DNA of 64,000 nt from Guadua angustifolia (GCA_036346375.1 CM070514.1:19682463-19746462), one strand, 5' to 3'; positions 36,177 through 48,209 are shown, numbered from the stretch's first letter. The notes: generated by a model not told the origin, from the letters alone. Translations and numbers: made by a program.

Positions 36177-39100
36177 TGTAACACCCCGGTACCAACAGCA
36201 CCGCGAATGCTACCAAAAGACCCTAAACCTTATACCTCTACTAAAAATTGAACCAACCTTGAAACTCCCAAACCAGAATAAAACTAAGTCACCGAAATTT
36301 AGAAAATTTCGGCATAACCTCTCTAGAAAACTAGGACATCCACTCAGCAGACAGAAAACATTGCAGATAATATGATATCATTCTAGCAGGTCCTTAGTTA
36401 TCCAATCACACATCCACTAGACAAGAATAAACTTCACCACGACAATCAAGACATGACAACCTTATTAATTACAGCCGGGCTTTACAAGTAAACTTAAATG
36501 AGATGGTAGTGATCAAGTCGTAATGCGTCTACTACTCCCATCCCATCGAGCCAATTCCAAGGTACCTACAACAGAAACAAACAAAGCGTGAGTCCGGGAC
36601 TCGAGAAAGTGCAACAAGCGTAACAATTCCAAAGTTATCGTAAGTAAAACAAGAACGTGACCATAAGCGCAAGTAATACAAAGGAAGCAACATCCGGAAA
36701 ATACGATTTGTACCCATTTAGAACAAAACTTGACTAAACCAAAATTCATCGCAATGAAGTAATAAACTTGATAATAAAACCATTCAACGCCAAAGAAACT
36801 TTACTTGACTCTAAATCCAACTTCTCCCAACTTAACTACCCCTTGTTGCAACTCAAACCATTTTCATCAATTGAATTTGAGTTCATAACTCGACTTCACT
36901 TCACGATATTCATACAACATAATTAGCAAGACAAGGAAATACGCTAATTCATCAAATTCAATTCAATCTCCCCTTTATGGGTTGAGTCCACGACTCAACC
37001 TTCAATTACCACAATCACCATCCAAATGACACACCATTTACCACAACACTCATCATGAAAGATGCAATGCACATGAATGCTCATTTCCATGCACGCATCG
37101 CAGATCGCCGGTGCTCACCCGCTTGTGCACCCTCACGCCCCTTCCATCCCGTAGATGGAAGGTGCCTACTTTATCGTCTCGCTCCCATTCAGCTCGATGA
37201 ATGGGACTACGAGGTAGGACTTTCGTGTTCACTACGTGTGAACACAGAGGCCCTGATCAAGCATGGGTCGCCTCTTCCATTATGAATGCACAAATGCAAT
37301 TTTCATGAATGAAATGCAACTTTTCATTCAATGCATACACAGACATACCATATCCACATACACACACATAGCAAATTCTCACAATCCTAAGTCACTAGCG
37401 ATACTTGTACAAGCAGATTCAACCGTAAGGCATAGCAACTCATGACAGCGTTTCTATCATGCAACCACACCCTACGGCCACCGAACTAGGTTCACACAAT
37501 ACACTTGCAGTTAAATGCTCACGTATACTATCTTTATAAAGGACTTAACCGTTGGATCCAAACTCATGTTAGTATCAATCACTCGAACAATCTACTCACT
37601 ATAATCAACCTTACTAAAAGCTCGGTCTCACTTAGAGTTCATCTAATTAACAGAGCGACAATTAAACTAAGGAGCATCACATGTGAACACACATCCACAC
37701 TCAATAACACGGTGTACTTGCATCAATTCGCTTAAATTTTAATCATCATAGACATTTTCATAAGGGGGAGCACTTTCTAGTTATAGCCAAGCAAGGCTTA
37801 CCTCTTGCGTATGCGTCAACAATTACTTACGCTAAGAGCAAACCATCGTTTAATTCTCCTAGCCGCAATCTAGGGAATGCACTTGCCTTTTACCGACGAA
37901 GAATGGAGTGGCATACGGCTGAAGCCACTCTCCACGTAACCTTCTCTGCAATTAAACAATAATCATCCAACTCAACCTTATGCACACTCGAAACACGCGA
38001 CAAAAAGAAAACAACTCTTTTGCATAGTTGACTTCCTAGGATTAAAGAAAGCCCGAGTCCGTAACATATACACAAAATAACTTGAGACAACAAACCATCT
38101 AAACAAAATCACTAGAGCTAGTGCCATTAAATCTCGTGAAAATGTAACATGAAACATATGCATTGAGTATAAATCAACATTTCGTACTCTATTCCTTGTA
38201 AGCAAAGATCTAATAATCAATAAAACATGAATAAGCAACACATGATCATGCAAAATTTACGGTTATATGCGAGGCGATTTATGCCAAGGTAATGCCATTA
38301 GCTTCTCGCTTCTCAATCATGCTTATCCGCCAAACTCTTGAATAAGAACACATACACAAGTGTAAGTCATAGTTAAAGTGCAACCAGAGTACTTGAATTG
38401 ATCATAGCACGAAGACTAGTACACCAATCTTAGCCTACTATTGATCACCAAGCTCACGGATGGATAGCTCATTAAGCATCAATCAAAATTTACAAGCACA
38501 TAAATCGTGGTCTCAATGCATCGACTAACATACATCACGCATCACAATCTCCGAAACCAAAAACAAGGGTATAAAGAACCTAATGTTTAGATTCCTAGCA
38601 CTCAATCGGTTTTGGGGAATCAATCACGCATATACATATATATAATTTCTAATAAGCATCAATCGCACATTTATGCATGCAACATCATTTCATCCTCATG
38701 AAGCCTAGCTAGGCATTTCATCAAACACCTAGCAAGCACCGAAAATACCCAATCTAAAATACCTTAAAACCAATCCATGGGGGAGAGGGAGGTGAGGGGA
38801 GCTCTTTGCCATCGCTTGCGTGCTTGGGAGGAGCACCGTCGGCCAGAGGCGGTGGTGGGCAAGAAGGGTGGAAGAGCGGCGCGTGGGGATCGCCAGGAGG
38901 AGCGGCTCAGGCGAGTGGCGCCGAGGATCGCCAGGAGGAGCGGCTCAGGCGAGTGGCACCGGGAGATCGCCGGAGAGGAGCGGCTCAGGGCGAGTGGCAC
39001 GGGGAGATCGCCAGAGAGGAGCGGCTCGGGGAGGGTGGTCGCTGCTGGGAGAATGGCGCCAGGAGGAGGGAGCGGCGCAAGGAAGATCGCCAGTAGGAGC

Positions 39101-39376
39101 GGCTCAGGAAATCGCCAGGGAAGTGAATGCCAGCCAGGGAAAAATCTGCCTCCAAGAAATTCCAACCACACAAAGGAGAGAGATTAGGTAAAAGTAGGTG
39201 GAGAGGGGAAATTCCACAAATACCCCTCCCAAACCTAAACCTTTAGCCCTAACCTTAGAAAACTTTTTTTTTTCTTTTAAACTGCGAGGCGACAAAACTT
39301 CCTTCCGAATAAATCCTTGAAATTACGAAGACAAAACAATTCCAGCCAGAGACCCCGCAAGCGATTCTGATATACA
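36177..39376 (-). mobile_element. Solo LTR nested in the right LTR
   Basis: Same position and same ATACT duplication (36172-36176 and 39377-39381) as the nested copy in the left LTR. It is therefore the same insertion event copied by reverse transcription, not a second insertion. Confidence 0.85.
38880..39120. repeat. GC-rich minisatellite in nested solo LTR (right copy)
   Basis: Counterpart of 29090-29385. Unit number and junctions differ slightly, partly through CAG-context discrepancies. Confidence 0.8.
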
Positions 39377-40929
39377 ATACTAGTATACTTTCTTAATCAC
39401 GACCGCCAAAAGCCCCATTCTCAACTAAAATTTCCTCTAATTACACAGAATAATAATTAAAAATAGGAAGCAGCACGTAGTAACACACAATCTTACTCAT
39501 AACAAGACAATTTAACCAATAGTATTAGCACAGCATATGAAAACAAGAATGATCACTTAAAGACATTGAGTAAAATATTGGGTGCTTTCAATATCAAATA
39601 CCGCCGATTCGCTTATTGTTCTACCATTCACTTTCCAAAAGCCCACTCTCAACCACAGTTCACCTAAATTTGCAGAGCAATAAATGAAACAGGAATCATC
39701 ATTTATTATAACACAGGAAGTATCACATATTATAAAACAGGAAGTATCACCTACTACTCATGCCCATATCCAACCCCACGATGTACTTGCCTTTAACTGC
39801 GGGAAGAATGGGTAGCAAGAGGTTGCGGCCGCCCTCTGTGATCAGCTTCTTTTCTTCTTCTCCGGTCAACTAGCAGGCCAAAAGGTGCAAGGCATTTTAT
39901 TCACCCTTTGATAAGCAGAATAGCAAGTGGAAGCTACACTTAGCATTTTTTTTTAGGTATGCAGTAGGAGTCATGGCAGCCACACTTATTGAATTAGTGC
40001 ATACAAATGCTATATTGATCAAAGCTACTAATAATCTAAACATCTAACTTGGTTGGAAGAAAAGAAATAATTGAATAAGCAGGCTCATGAGCAAGCATTT
40101 CAACCATTATACCTACAACATAATCACCGAGCTTATGATCAACAATGTACAAAGTTAGATACTTTAGCACCCTCATTTGGATTGAACATAAGTGGATCAG
40201 ACTATATGCACAATACATATATACTTTCATTCATCAATTGATTCAAGAAAATCTGAAAGGCATGGTGGGTCAAAGCATATTGACATCTATTCATGCATGT
40301 ATTTCTTAGCAAATCACAGCACATCACATACTAAAGATTCCAACCTTTGATAACCAAGCATAAGGATCAATATCTCAGCACTTAATCATGCACTCTTGAA
40401 TCACTGGGACACAACACAAGCATGTATGAAAATGCACACATATCCAATTAGCAAACTTATTACATTTCCTAAGCTCCATTCCAACACTAAAGCACACGCA
40501 TACATAAATAACTTAAATCAAACATCAAAACATTAATATCTTTTCATCTGAGCCTCGCAATCCTTACCACATATTGTTGCAGAACACAAATATTCATTCA
40601 AATCTCTTTGCCTTGAGATCTCAAAATCATGTATGAATATGTGCATATATATATACACACACATATATAGACTTCATAATCGCAGTGCTCAGACAACATA
40701 TGACCTTATGATTTATAAAATCAAACAAATCAAAAACTCAAGCATGCAAAATCAACTCATTCTCATGAAAACCTAGCTAGGCAATTCATCAAACACCTTA
40801 TGGGCAAACTAATCCCCCCAAGCTTATACCTCAAAGTTAATTCCATGGAGGAAGGGGAGTGGGGAAGAGACTGGAGGAGGCGCTGCTGCTGCTCACCCGC
40901 CGCCGAGCAGGGAGGAGGAAGGCCTGTTG

Positions 40930-41150
40930 CTTGCCGATCTTCTTGTGCCAAGCCGGGGGAGGGAAGGCGCAGGCTGCTGCTGCTCTTGCTCGCCGAGCCA
41001 GGGAGGAGGAAGGCACTGCTGCTGCTCTTGCTCGCCGAGCCAGGGAGGAGGAAGGCACAGGCTGCTGCTGATCTTGCTATGCCGAGCCAGGGAGGGGAAG
41101 GCGCAGGCTGCTGCTGCTCTTGCTCGCCGAGCCAGGGAGGGGAAGGGAGG
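40930..41150. repeat. GC-rich minisatellite in outer LTR (right copy)
   Basis: Counterpart of 31190-31395, with one additional GCTGCTGCT stretch near its left edge. Confidence 0.8.
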
Positions 41151-41592
41151 GCGCCGCCCCTAAAGCGCACAACCAGAGATGGGAGAGGAGAGCAGCTGGC
41201 CTGGAGTAGAGAGGAGGCGCAGGGAGAAGCAGGGGGCGCTGCTGGTGGTGCCTCTGCTGCTGCTGGTGTCGCTCGACGGGGAAAGAGGAGAGAAGAAATC
41301 GGCAGCCTGGGAAAACTGAGCCCCCAAATGAATTTCAGCCACACACTCTAGGAGAGAGAGAGATATTAGGTGAAATGGTAGATGAGGAGGGGAATTTCCG
41401 GAAAAACCCCTCCCACTCCAAAAACCCTTAACCCTAACACTCCCAAATGGGCCAGCCACCCCTGAAATTATCAGTCGGATGGGCCAAAGTTCACCCGACG
41501 GAAAGCCTGAAATTTGGAGCGAGGTTCCGCAGTATTACATTCAAGGACGCCGAATCTTCACTTTAGTTTCTTTATATAACTATGTATGTAAG

Positions 41593-44485
41593 TGTAACAC
41601 CCCAAAAATTTAAAAACAAATAAATTATAAATTTCAATGGTGATTATGATTTTATTCTGGTTTTCCATCTTTTCCATAATTTTCTTGAAATTTTGTCTTT
41701 AAGAAAAATTCTATTTGAATTGTTGATTTCTTCTCTTCTAAAATGTAAAGTCCACAAACACTTAAGGATAAAATCTGAAAAAATTATATTTAAATCTCAG
41801 GATAACACCAGATCATTTTCAAAAAGTTTCAAAGGAATTTGAATGTATTTAATGCTGCTAAGAAATCAAAACATTGACTAAATACTATAAACAATAACAA
41901 TGTCGTAATTAATTAAAAATATACAAACAAGATTATCTTCTTAAATTTTATAAAATAATCTAAATAATTAAAATACCATAAGTAAAAAGTTTCAAAAATA
42001 AATAATCCTATTGATGCAATTAGAAAATCAAAAATAGAAACTATAATTAATCAAGATAAACATTGTTAGAATTTTATAAACGCATCTAGATTTGATCATC
42101 ATCTAAAAATTTTATTGTAATCTGTGTAAACCCATAAAATCATACAAAAAAATTTTCAAATAATTGATCCAAATTTGTAACCTCAAAAAATAAAATCCCA
42201 AAATAAATAATTGACACAAGTGGCATTATCAGAATTTTATAAAACTGTATTGATAAGATCTTGATTTGAAACTTTTAGGAGAAGATAATATATCCCTTGG
42301 GATTATACAAAACAAATTTTCAAAAAATCGACTAAAAATGATGGCTAATTGATTCAACCCTCTTTTGCCCAACAAAAGGAATTCTAGTTTCTTCTCTTCT
42401 ATTCACTATCATATGGGCCTAACCCATGCTCGACCCCACCTGGCATCACATCAGCCCCTTTCCTCACTACTGCTGGACCCTAGCAGTCAGTCTCTTCTTC
42501 CTCTCCTTTTTATTCCCCTCTTAGGAATTGCTTTGTCCCCTCTGTAGCGCCTGTTAAACCGAAGTCTCCCGTGCTGCACTGACTGAGCCGAGCCACCGTA
42601 TATGCCAATCACATACCATTCCCTACCATGGCCATGTCCTACACTGCCTTGACCTTAGAAAAGCTATACCACCGTCACCTCTGTCTCCAACAAATTGCGG
42701 TGCCACAATGCCATCTTTGTCGACCTTCATCACCTATAAAGGCCACATATAAGTTGCTTTAACTCCCCATCATCTTTAGCCTGAGCCACCCCCAATTGCC
42801 TCACCTATATCGCCATTTCCATGTTAAACCCGATCTTGTAGTCAAGATTTGATTCCAGCACCACGGTGAGAATTTTTCAAATTCATTGCGCATGGAGCAC
42901 CTTCGTGCACCACTAAACCCATTGTGCCTCTCATTTTTAGCTCCTGTTGGCCGAAGCCTTGCCATGACATTGCCCTTCTTCTTCGCTTCCGATCGCACAG
43001 TGCCACGCCTCCACGACCAACCACCGGACCCCCAAAGTATTAAAATGAACCTCATAGACCCCACTGATGCCTTCCCCCATGATAGCCGGGCACAAAGTGT
43101 CGTCTTCCTCCTTCCCAACGATCACCTCCGTCGTGAGCCACCCATCACTGCCACTAGCTTACCCCGCTGCCACTCCACCAAAGCTTGCTAGTGTCCCAGG
43201 TGTGTTGTACCCTGCTCTTGCCTCCCATGCTCACGGCCGGCCGACACCAAGCTTCCCTCATTGCTGGCAAGATCCCCCACCTCTCTTGCTCTCGACCTTC
43301 GCCGCATGGCCCCTTGTCGACCTCCCCTCTCTCACAATGTTCCCGATCAACGATCGTGGGGACCACCCCATCATCCGCACAAATTCAAAGGAAACTAGAA
43401 AAAAAGCTGAAAATGGGAAGTCTTCCCTTTGTCGAAAGTGCATTTTCCCATTTTCAGCTATTTTCCAAACCCTAGAGCGGTTAAACATTAATAACTTTTA
43501 TATTTTAAGTCCAAATGAAGTCAAATAATTTTCTAAATTCCTATAAAATCTTAATATTTTAGAATATATAAAATATTTAATTTAGGATCCCTATGAAAAA
43601 TTTTTGAATTCAAAATTTGAATAAACCTAATATAGACACTATTTAAAACTTATAAACCCTAGCTCCTAAAGATATAAAATAAATTTCTAAAATTATTGAG
43701 ATCATAAGCATTCCATTTCTACAAAAATATTTATATTTTAACTTAATTTGAATTAAATTTTCCAATACTACTCTCTAATGCATTGAAAATTCAAATAGCC
43801 ATAAATAATGCATATAAATTCAGAATATAGTAAAACAAATTCCTAAGCTCTGTTAATACCATAATATCCCTGTTTATACAAAATATTCAACATTTGATTA
43901 AGTTTGAGCCAAGTATATAAAAGACTTTGTCCTCGATACACATAATAATAGAATATGTATAAAATATCATAGCTTAAGAACTTGCCTGAACTATATTTCC
44001 TCAAACTGTCAAAAAAAACGTGAACAATTCGATAGTACTTGCTTATAAATATGCCATTTCAGCAAACTTTGTCCTCGATACACATAATAATAGAATATGC
44101 TTAAATGGCATATTTATAAACAAGCACCCTCGAACGTGAGACGTAGGTTATGCAACCTAAACTCTGACATTCATCATATTGCAGCAACAATAATTCCATA
44201 TTAACATGAGAGTACTACAAATATAATTAAATAGATGTGTGCTTGTCAAATAAAGGGTGTGAAATCTAATATGATACATATAATTCTAGTGCAACCTAAA
44301 CTCCCTTTGCGACATATTGAAGGGGTTTGAAGAAATACTCATATTTTGAAGAAAACCACAAATGAGGAAAAATTGAGCAGAAATCTCCTTAAGCTAAGGC
44401 CTTAACTTTACCCTCTTAACACTCAACCTCGAGGATTTCAAAATTTCTGACCTAAATATTGCTTTCAATCAGAATTTGCGGTGTT
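41593..44485. mobile_element. LTR-like insertion between duplication copies (boundaries uncertain)
   Basis: Starts TGTAACACCCCAAAAATTT, the kind of terminus seen at the two LTR families above, exactly where homology with copy 2 (GTACGTAAG near 48202) stops. The content is AT-rich with a GC-richer middle (42360-43490) that gives open frames on both strands without recognisable domains. I could not find the right terminus or a target duplication. It may be a solo LTR of about 2.9 kb, or the original spacer between the tandem copies. Confidence 0.4.
43925..44170. repeat. Hairpin-containing repeat block, related to 63540-63700
   Basis: A CTTTGTCCTCGATACACATA word occurs twice (near 43924 and 44071). 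Between and around them TGCTTATAAATATGCCATTT pairs with AAATGGCATATTTATAAACA, forming an inverted repeat. The words AATTCGATAGTACTTGCTTATAAATATG and GTTATGCAACCTAAACTCTGACAT (split here by small gaps) have close counterparts near 63605 and 63672. Confidence 0.6.
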
Positions 44486-44869
44486 TTTTCGGAAGTGGGG
44501 CCGGAGCACCAGGAAGTGTTTGCGCATGCAATGCAACAATGTATCTAGGGGTGACGAGTCGTGATAATTGCACTTTTTTAAGATGCAATTGAATTACAAG
44601 TGGGTGGTATATCTGGACGAATCCAATTTCCCACAGAATTTTGCTTGTCCTGATGATACCCATTTCAAAGAGAAGATGTCAATATATCTCTAAGATTCTA
44701 ACCTCTGTATGTTACAAATTAATGGTCCTATTTCATGAGAGAAGTAGACATTTCAAATTAATATTGCTGAAGTGGCAGACTTGGATAATCTCTAGCATTT
44801 CATCTCTCACCATTGTAAAGATACTAGATAGTATAGCACGCTACGCCGTGACGTGCAAATCTCACCCTG

Positions 44870-45690
44870 GAGATTTTTGTTGTAAAATGGCAAAAGGATC
44901 CAAATGTAATTTTAAATATTTCACCATGGGATTTTTTTGCAAAATAACTGGACCTAAATGTAATTTTAAATCTTTTGGGTTTAGAGAATCGGCGTTGAGT
45001 TGAATTCATAGAACTACGGGATCTTTTTTGCAAAATAACCGGTGTAAGGACCTATTCGTGATTTCATATTTTCTAGAGGGTTTTTTCACAAAAAATGTAC
45101 ATGAGCCCTCCCCTACGCTCTAAAACTTCCGAGCGTAAGACATACTAGATAGATAGCGCGCTACGCCATGTCGCGCAAATCTTATTACTTTGAAGTTTTT
45201 TGTTGCAAAAATAGTAAAAGGACCTAAATATGATTTTAAATATTTCGAGCTTAATGAACCAGCACCCGTATCAAATTTGCGAAACCACTATTTTTTTGCA
45301 AAATACTCGGACCTAAATATAATTTTAAATCTTTTGGGTTTAAAGGATCGGTGTCTGGGAGGACCTAAACTTCGGGTTTAAAGAACTAGCGCCAGTGTCA
45401 ATTTTGTGGAACCATGGGATTTTTTGCAAAATAACCGGACCTAAACATAATTTTAAATCTTTTGGGTTCAAAGAACACGCGTTCGAGGTGAATTTGTAGA
45501 ACTACGGGGCCCTTTTTTGTAAAATAATTTGTGCCACAGGATTTTTTCATAAAATAACCAGATCTAAAAGTAATTTTAAATCTTTCGGGTTTAAAGAATC
45601 AGCACCCGAGTTGAATTTACAGAACTACAGGGTCTTTTTTGCAAAATAACCAGATCTAAAAGTAATAACAATTTTGAATTTTCTGGAGGG
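44870..45690. repeat. Short-period repeats within the Helitron
   Basis: Variants of TTTTGCAAAATAACCGGACC followed by TAATTTTAAATCTTTTGGGTT recur about seven times with spacings of 80-170 bases, across the tandem Helitron ends. Confidence 0.75.
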
Positions 45691-45839
45691 CTTGTTCACA
45701 AAAAAAAATATACCTTGAGACCTAGTAGCTCTCCAAAACTTCTAGGCATAACATATATTAGATGAATACGCACGGTGACACACCACGCAAGGGTGAGTTT
45801 CTGGGTAATCAGTGAAATTTAAATGCATCAGTAGCACTG

Positions 45840-46400
45840 TCAAAATTCTTAAAATCGCATAAGTTTGATCATGCTTTGAAATTTTATGGTAGCCTAGGCA
45901 TGCTATCAGGACCCTTCTTAAAAAGTTTCAAAAATTTTCCAACATACTTTAACAGCTCAATTAGATCAGCGAAGTCGCTCTAAATGCATTAGCAGATTGT
46001 CGATTTTTAAAAATTGCATAAGTTTGATCATAAACTAAAATTTTTATGGTAGCTTAGGCATACTCCTAGAACCCTTCTCAAAAAGGTTGAGAAATCAAAT
46101 TCATTTTGTGGCTCTGGTCCAATTTAAAGGCATTCAGAATTTTTAAAAGCTATATAGTTTAATCATAGTCCAATTTTTTATGGTAGCTTATGCATGCTCT
46201 CAGAACCCTTATAAAAGTTTTAAAATTTTCCAACATGATTTATTATCTCAATTAAATCAGTGGATTCGCTATGAATGTATTAGTAGCATTGTCGGAATTT
46301 TGGAAAATTGTACAAGTTTGATCATGATCCGAATTGTTTATGCTAGCTTAGGCATGCTCTCAGGACCCTAATCAGAAAGTTTCGAAAATTTCTAACATCA
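45840..46400. repeat. Four-copy ~150-bp tandem repeat
   Basis: Units carrying AAGTTTGATCATG, TTTTATGGTAGC, TAGGCATGCTCTCAGGACCC and AAAAGTTTC words begin near 45868, 46016, 46150 and 46310. They are diverged and non-coding, and lie at the minus-strand 5' side of the Helitron DNA. Confidence 0.75.
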
Positions 46401-46856
46401 TTTGGTAGCTCAATTAAATCAGCAACAAAATTACCTCAACTAATGAAAGGACCTAAATGTAATTACACATTTTAGGGGGGTTTTATGCAGGGAGGACACG
46501 TGGGGGTACTCGCTGGTCGGTAACTTTATAGACTATAATACAGGTAGTATATATTATTCCGAATTCACTAATTCACCGTAAACTTCTTATGTCACGGACA
46601 GCCTTCCAATCCATTGGATGAAGGCCAGCTTGCCCTGCACCGTATATGCTAGTCGCATTCTTTTGCCCCTTTGCTTGCTCTACCCAAGGAACACTTCCCC
46701 CAACAAATCGCACAGCAGCGCTCCTCCTCCTCTACCCCTACTCTCTTCCTCCACACCAGCAGGGCGCTCTTTGTCCTTCACCATGGCACGCACCTTTCCT
46801 GTCACCGGCGACTTCAACCCGGCTTGTCTTACTTATTTTCTTTCCATTTTGGCTAG

Positions 46857-46984
46857 TGCGAGCTCGACATTGTGTTCCATCTTGAGAAGACGCATCTCAT
46901 GCAAGATGGTGAAGAATGTTTGCACTGTGGAGAAAAGCAGGCACAACTTGATGCTGATCAAGACTATAGTGAAAACTTATTAAA
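46857..46984 (+). pseudogene. AP4S exon-4 relic (copy 2, better preserved)
   Basis: Following TTTTGGCTAG, the sequence encodes CELDIVFHLEKTHLM, against CELDIMFHLEKVHFM in AP4S exon 4. After a deletion of about 8-14 bases a second frame gives MVKNVCTVEKS, against MVMNGCIVETS. The fragment continues to the position of the AP4S stop codon without a clean stop. The other AP4S exons are not found nearby. Confidence 0.8.
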
Positions 46985-47739
46985 AAATGCTAGTATCCAT
47001 CTGCATAATTTTTCATCCTTTGTATGTGCAGGCGCCTACTATTATGATGTCAAACGAAGTTATCACTGGTTGCTGGTTACTACTGCAAAACAAGTACGAC
47101 TTCTGGTTGTTCCCCCACCAACCCTCCACAGCCATGAAGCTCATGACAAGATGGAAGTACAAACATTTTTCCTAATGCCGTCCATTCCCAAGCATGGAAA
47201 TCCATGTAACCTATATATGCTATGTAAAATCGAAAGGAAATATACGTGGTAACACAAAGGTGGCAAACAGAGGATGCAATGCTCATCGTAATGAGCACTT
47301 TTTCACCTTGCTATGGGCCTTTTAATCTATCCACATACTAGGAACAAGTGACATGGTATGGTATAAATTAGAGAGGATGAAGATATTGCAAGGCACTGAT
47401 AGGTAGTTGAGGAAATTAAGTTTCATATTTTCGTGATAATGGAGAGGCAGTAGATAAAATGTGAAATGATTGTCAATGTACGTAATCTGTGTGAATGCAC
47501 GGGCCTACTTGTGTGTAATTAGTGCGCATGTGTTGTATTCTGCACTGGTGGAAAACATTACTTAGAAAAACCAAGACAACAGGTACAATTTGCAAGGTGG
47601 AAGCATTCAATGACAACTCTTTAAATTACTACCATCCTATACTAGTTAAATACAACAATTAATTTAATTTGATTTCAAATTTTCCCTCTAACTCTCTAAT
47701 ACAGTATGACAATCAAGTTCCTAGAAAGCAGCTTGCTAA

Positions 47740-48064
47740 AGCTATTGCCAGTGCATGGTAACATACCCATTTAATACATGCCACATAAGCATTTTTGATG
47801 ACGTGGCAAGATAGTTAAGAGGGGAGAGAAGAAAACTGTATCTTGAAGAAGATACCATTTGGGTATGAAATCATAGATATTGAAACTTGAATCATCTAAG
47901 TGGCCCACAATTTATACTCTCATACACATCCAGCATTTAATTATCTTGTGGGGACTAAGAAACAATCTATGATACCATACATTGGGATAGTTGTATCTTC
48001 TATAATATCATATGACATGGCAGTTTTGAATATTGTGACAAGATACAATGCACTGTGAATAGCC
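47740..48064. mobile_element. Tourist-type MITE, 325 bp
   Basis: The left end AGCTATTGCCAGTGCATGGTA and the reverse complement of the right end, GGCTATTCACAGTGCATTGT, are inverted repeats. It is flanked by TAA (47737-47739 and 48065-48067), the 3-bp duplication of PIF/Harbinger transposases. Copy 1 has the empty site, a single TAA at 25116-25118. Confidence 0.85.
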
Positions 48065-48209
48065 TAATTGAGATGAGGCCATCTTGTTTTTCTAGATTAT
48101 TGATGAGTCATCTCACAGACATACTGATTTCAAGGACGCCGAAATCTTTCACTTTAGTTTATTTATATAACTATGTAAGTACTTATGTATGTATTTATGT
48201 ACGTAAGAA

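Larger units (their letters stand above)
25191..41539 (-). mobile_element. 16.3-kb non-autonomous LTR retrotransposon (LARD type)
   Basis: Flanked by the 5-bp duplication TTCAA (25186-25190 and 41540-41544); the empty site is in copy 2 at 48129-48133. Two LTRs of about 6.6 kb (25191-31777 and 34972-41539) enclose a 3.2-kb internal region with no gag or pol. A polypurine tract next to the left LTR and an initiator-Met-tRNA-type primer site next to the right LTR show that it reads on the minus strand. The LTRs are nearly identical apart from CAG/CTG-context differences, so the insertion looks recent. It would depend on proteins from an autonomous Gypsy-type relative. Confidence 0.9.
34972..41539 (-). 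repeat. Right LTR (5' LTR of the minus-strand element)
   Basis: Collinear with the left LTR over 6.57 kb, including the nested solo LTR and both GC-rich arrays, and ends GCAGTATTACA before the TTCAA duplication. The first two bases are changed (AATAACACC instead of TGTAACACC). Differences from the left copy concentrate at CAG/CTG words. Confidence 0.9.
44824..46570 (-). mobile_element. Helitron-type insertion, minus orientation, with repeated 3' ends
   Basis: Interrupts copy 2 exactly where copy 1 is continuous (22354/22355). Read on the minus strand, the left edge has a hairpin (GCACG...CGTGC, 44836-44856) followed by a CTAG terminus and T (CTAG at 44824-44827). A second such end lies at 45145-45148 (hairpin arms GCGCG/CGCGC) and an eroded third near 45749. 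The minus-strand 5' side (about 46510-46565) has TACTACCTGTATTATAG-like sequence. There is no Rep/helicase coding. Confidence 0.65.
44490..48209. repeat. Segmental duplication, copy 2
   Basis: Collinear with copy 1 (22.03-25.19 and 41.545-41.592 kb). Copy 2 uniquely carries Helitron DNA at 44824-46570 and a Tourist-type MITE at 47740-48064, and preserves empty sites for the copy 1 insertions at 47322 and 48129. Confidence 0.85.

Noticed and set aside
43067..43528. 153-aa frame with Pro/Ser-rich product
   Set aside because: Compositional frame in a GC-richer part of an LTR-like sequence; competing frames exist on both strands and no motif is seen.
46618..46860. Possible coding exon upstream of the exon-4 relic (MARTFPVTGDFNP)
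   Set aside because: The frame is not kept in copy 1 (22401-22660) and does not resemble AP4S exon 3 or any family I know.
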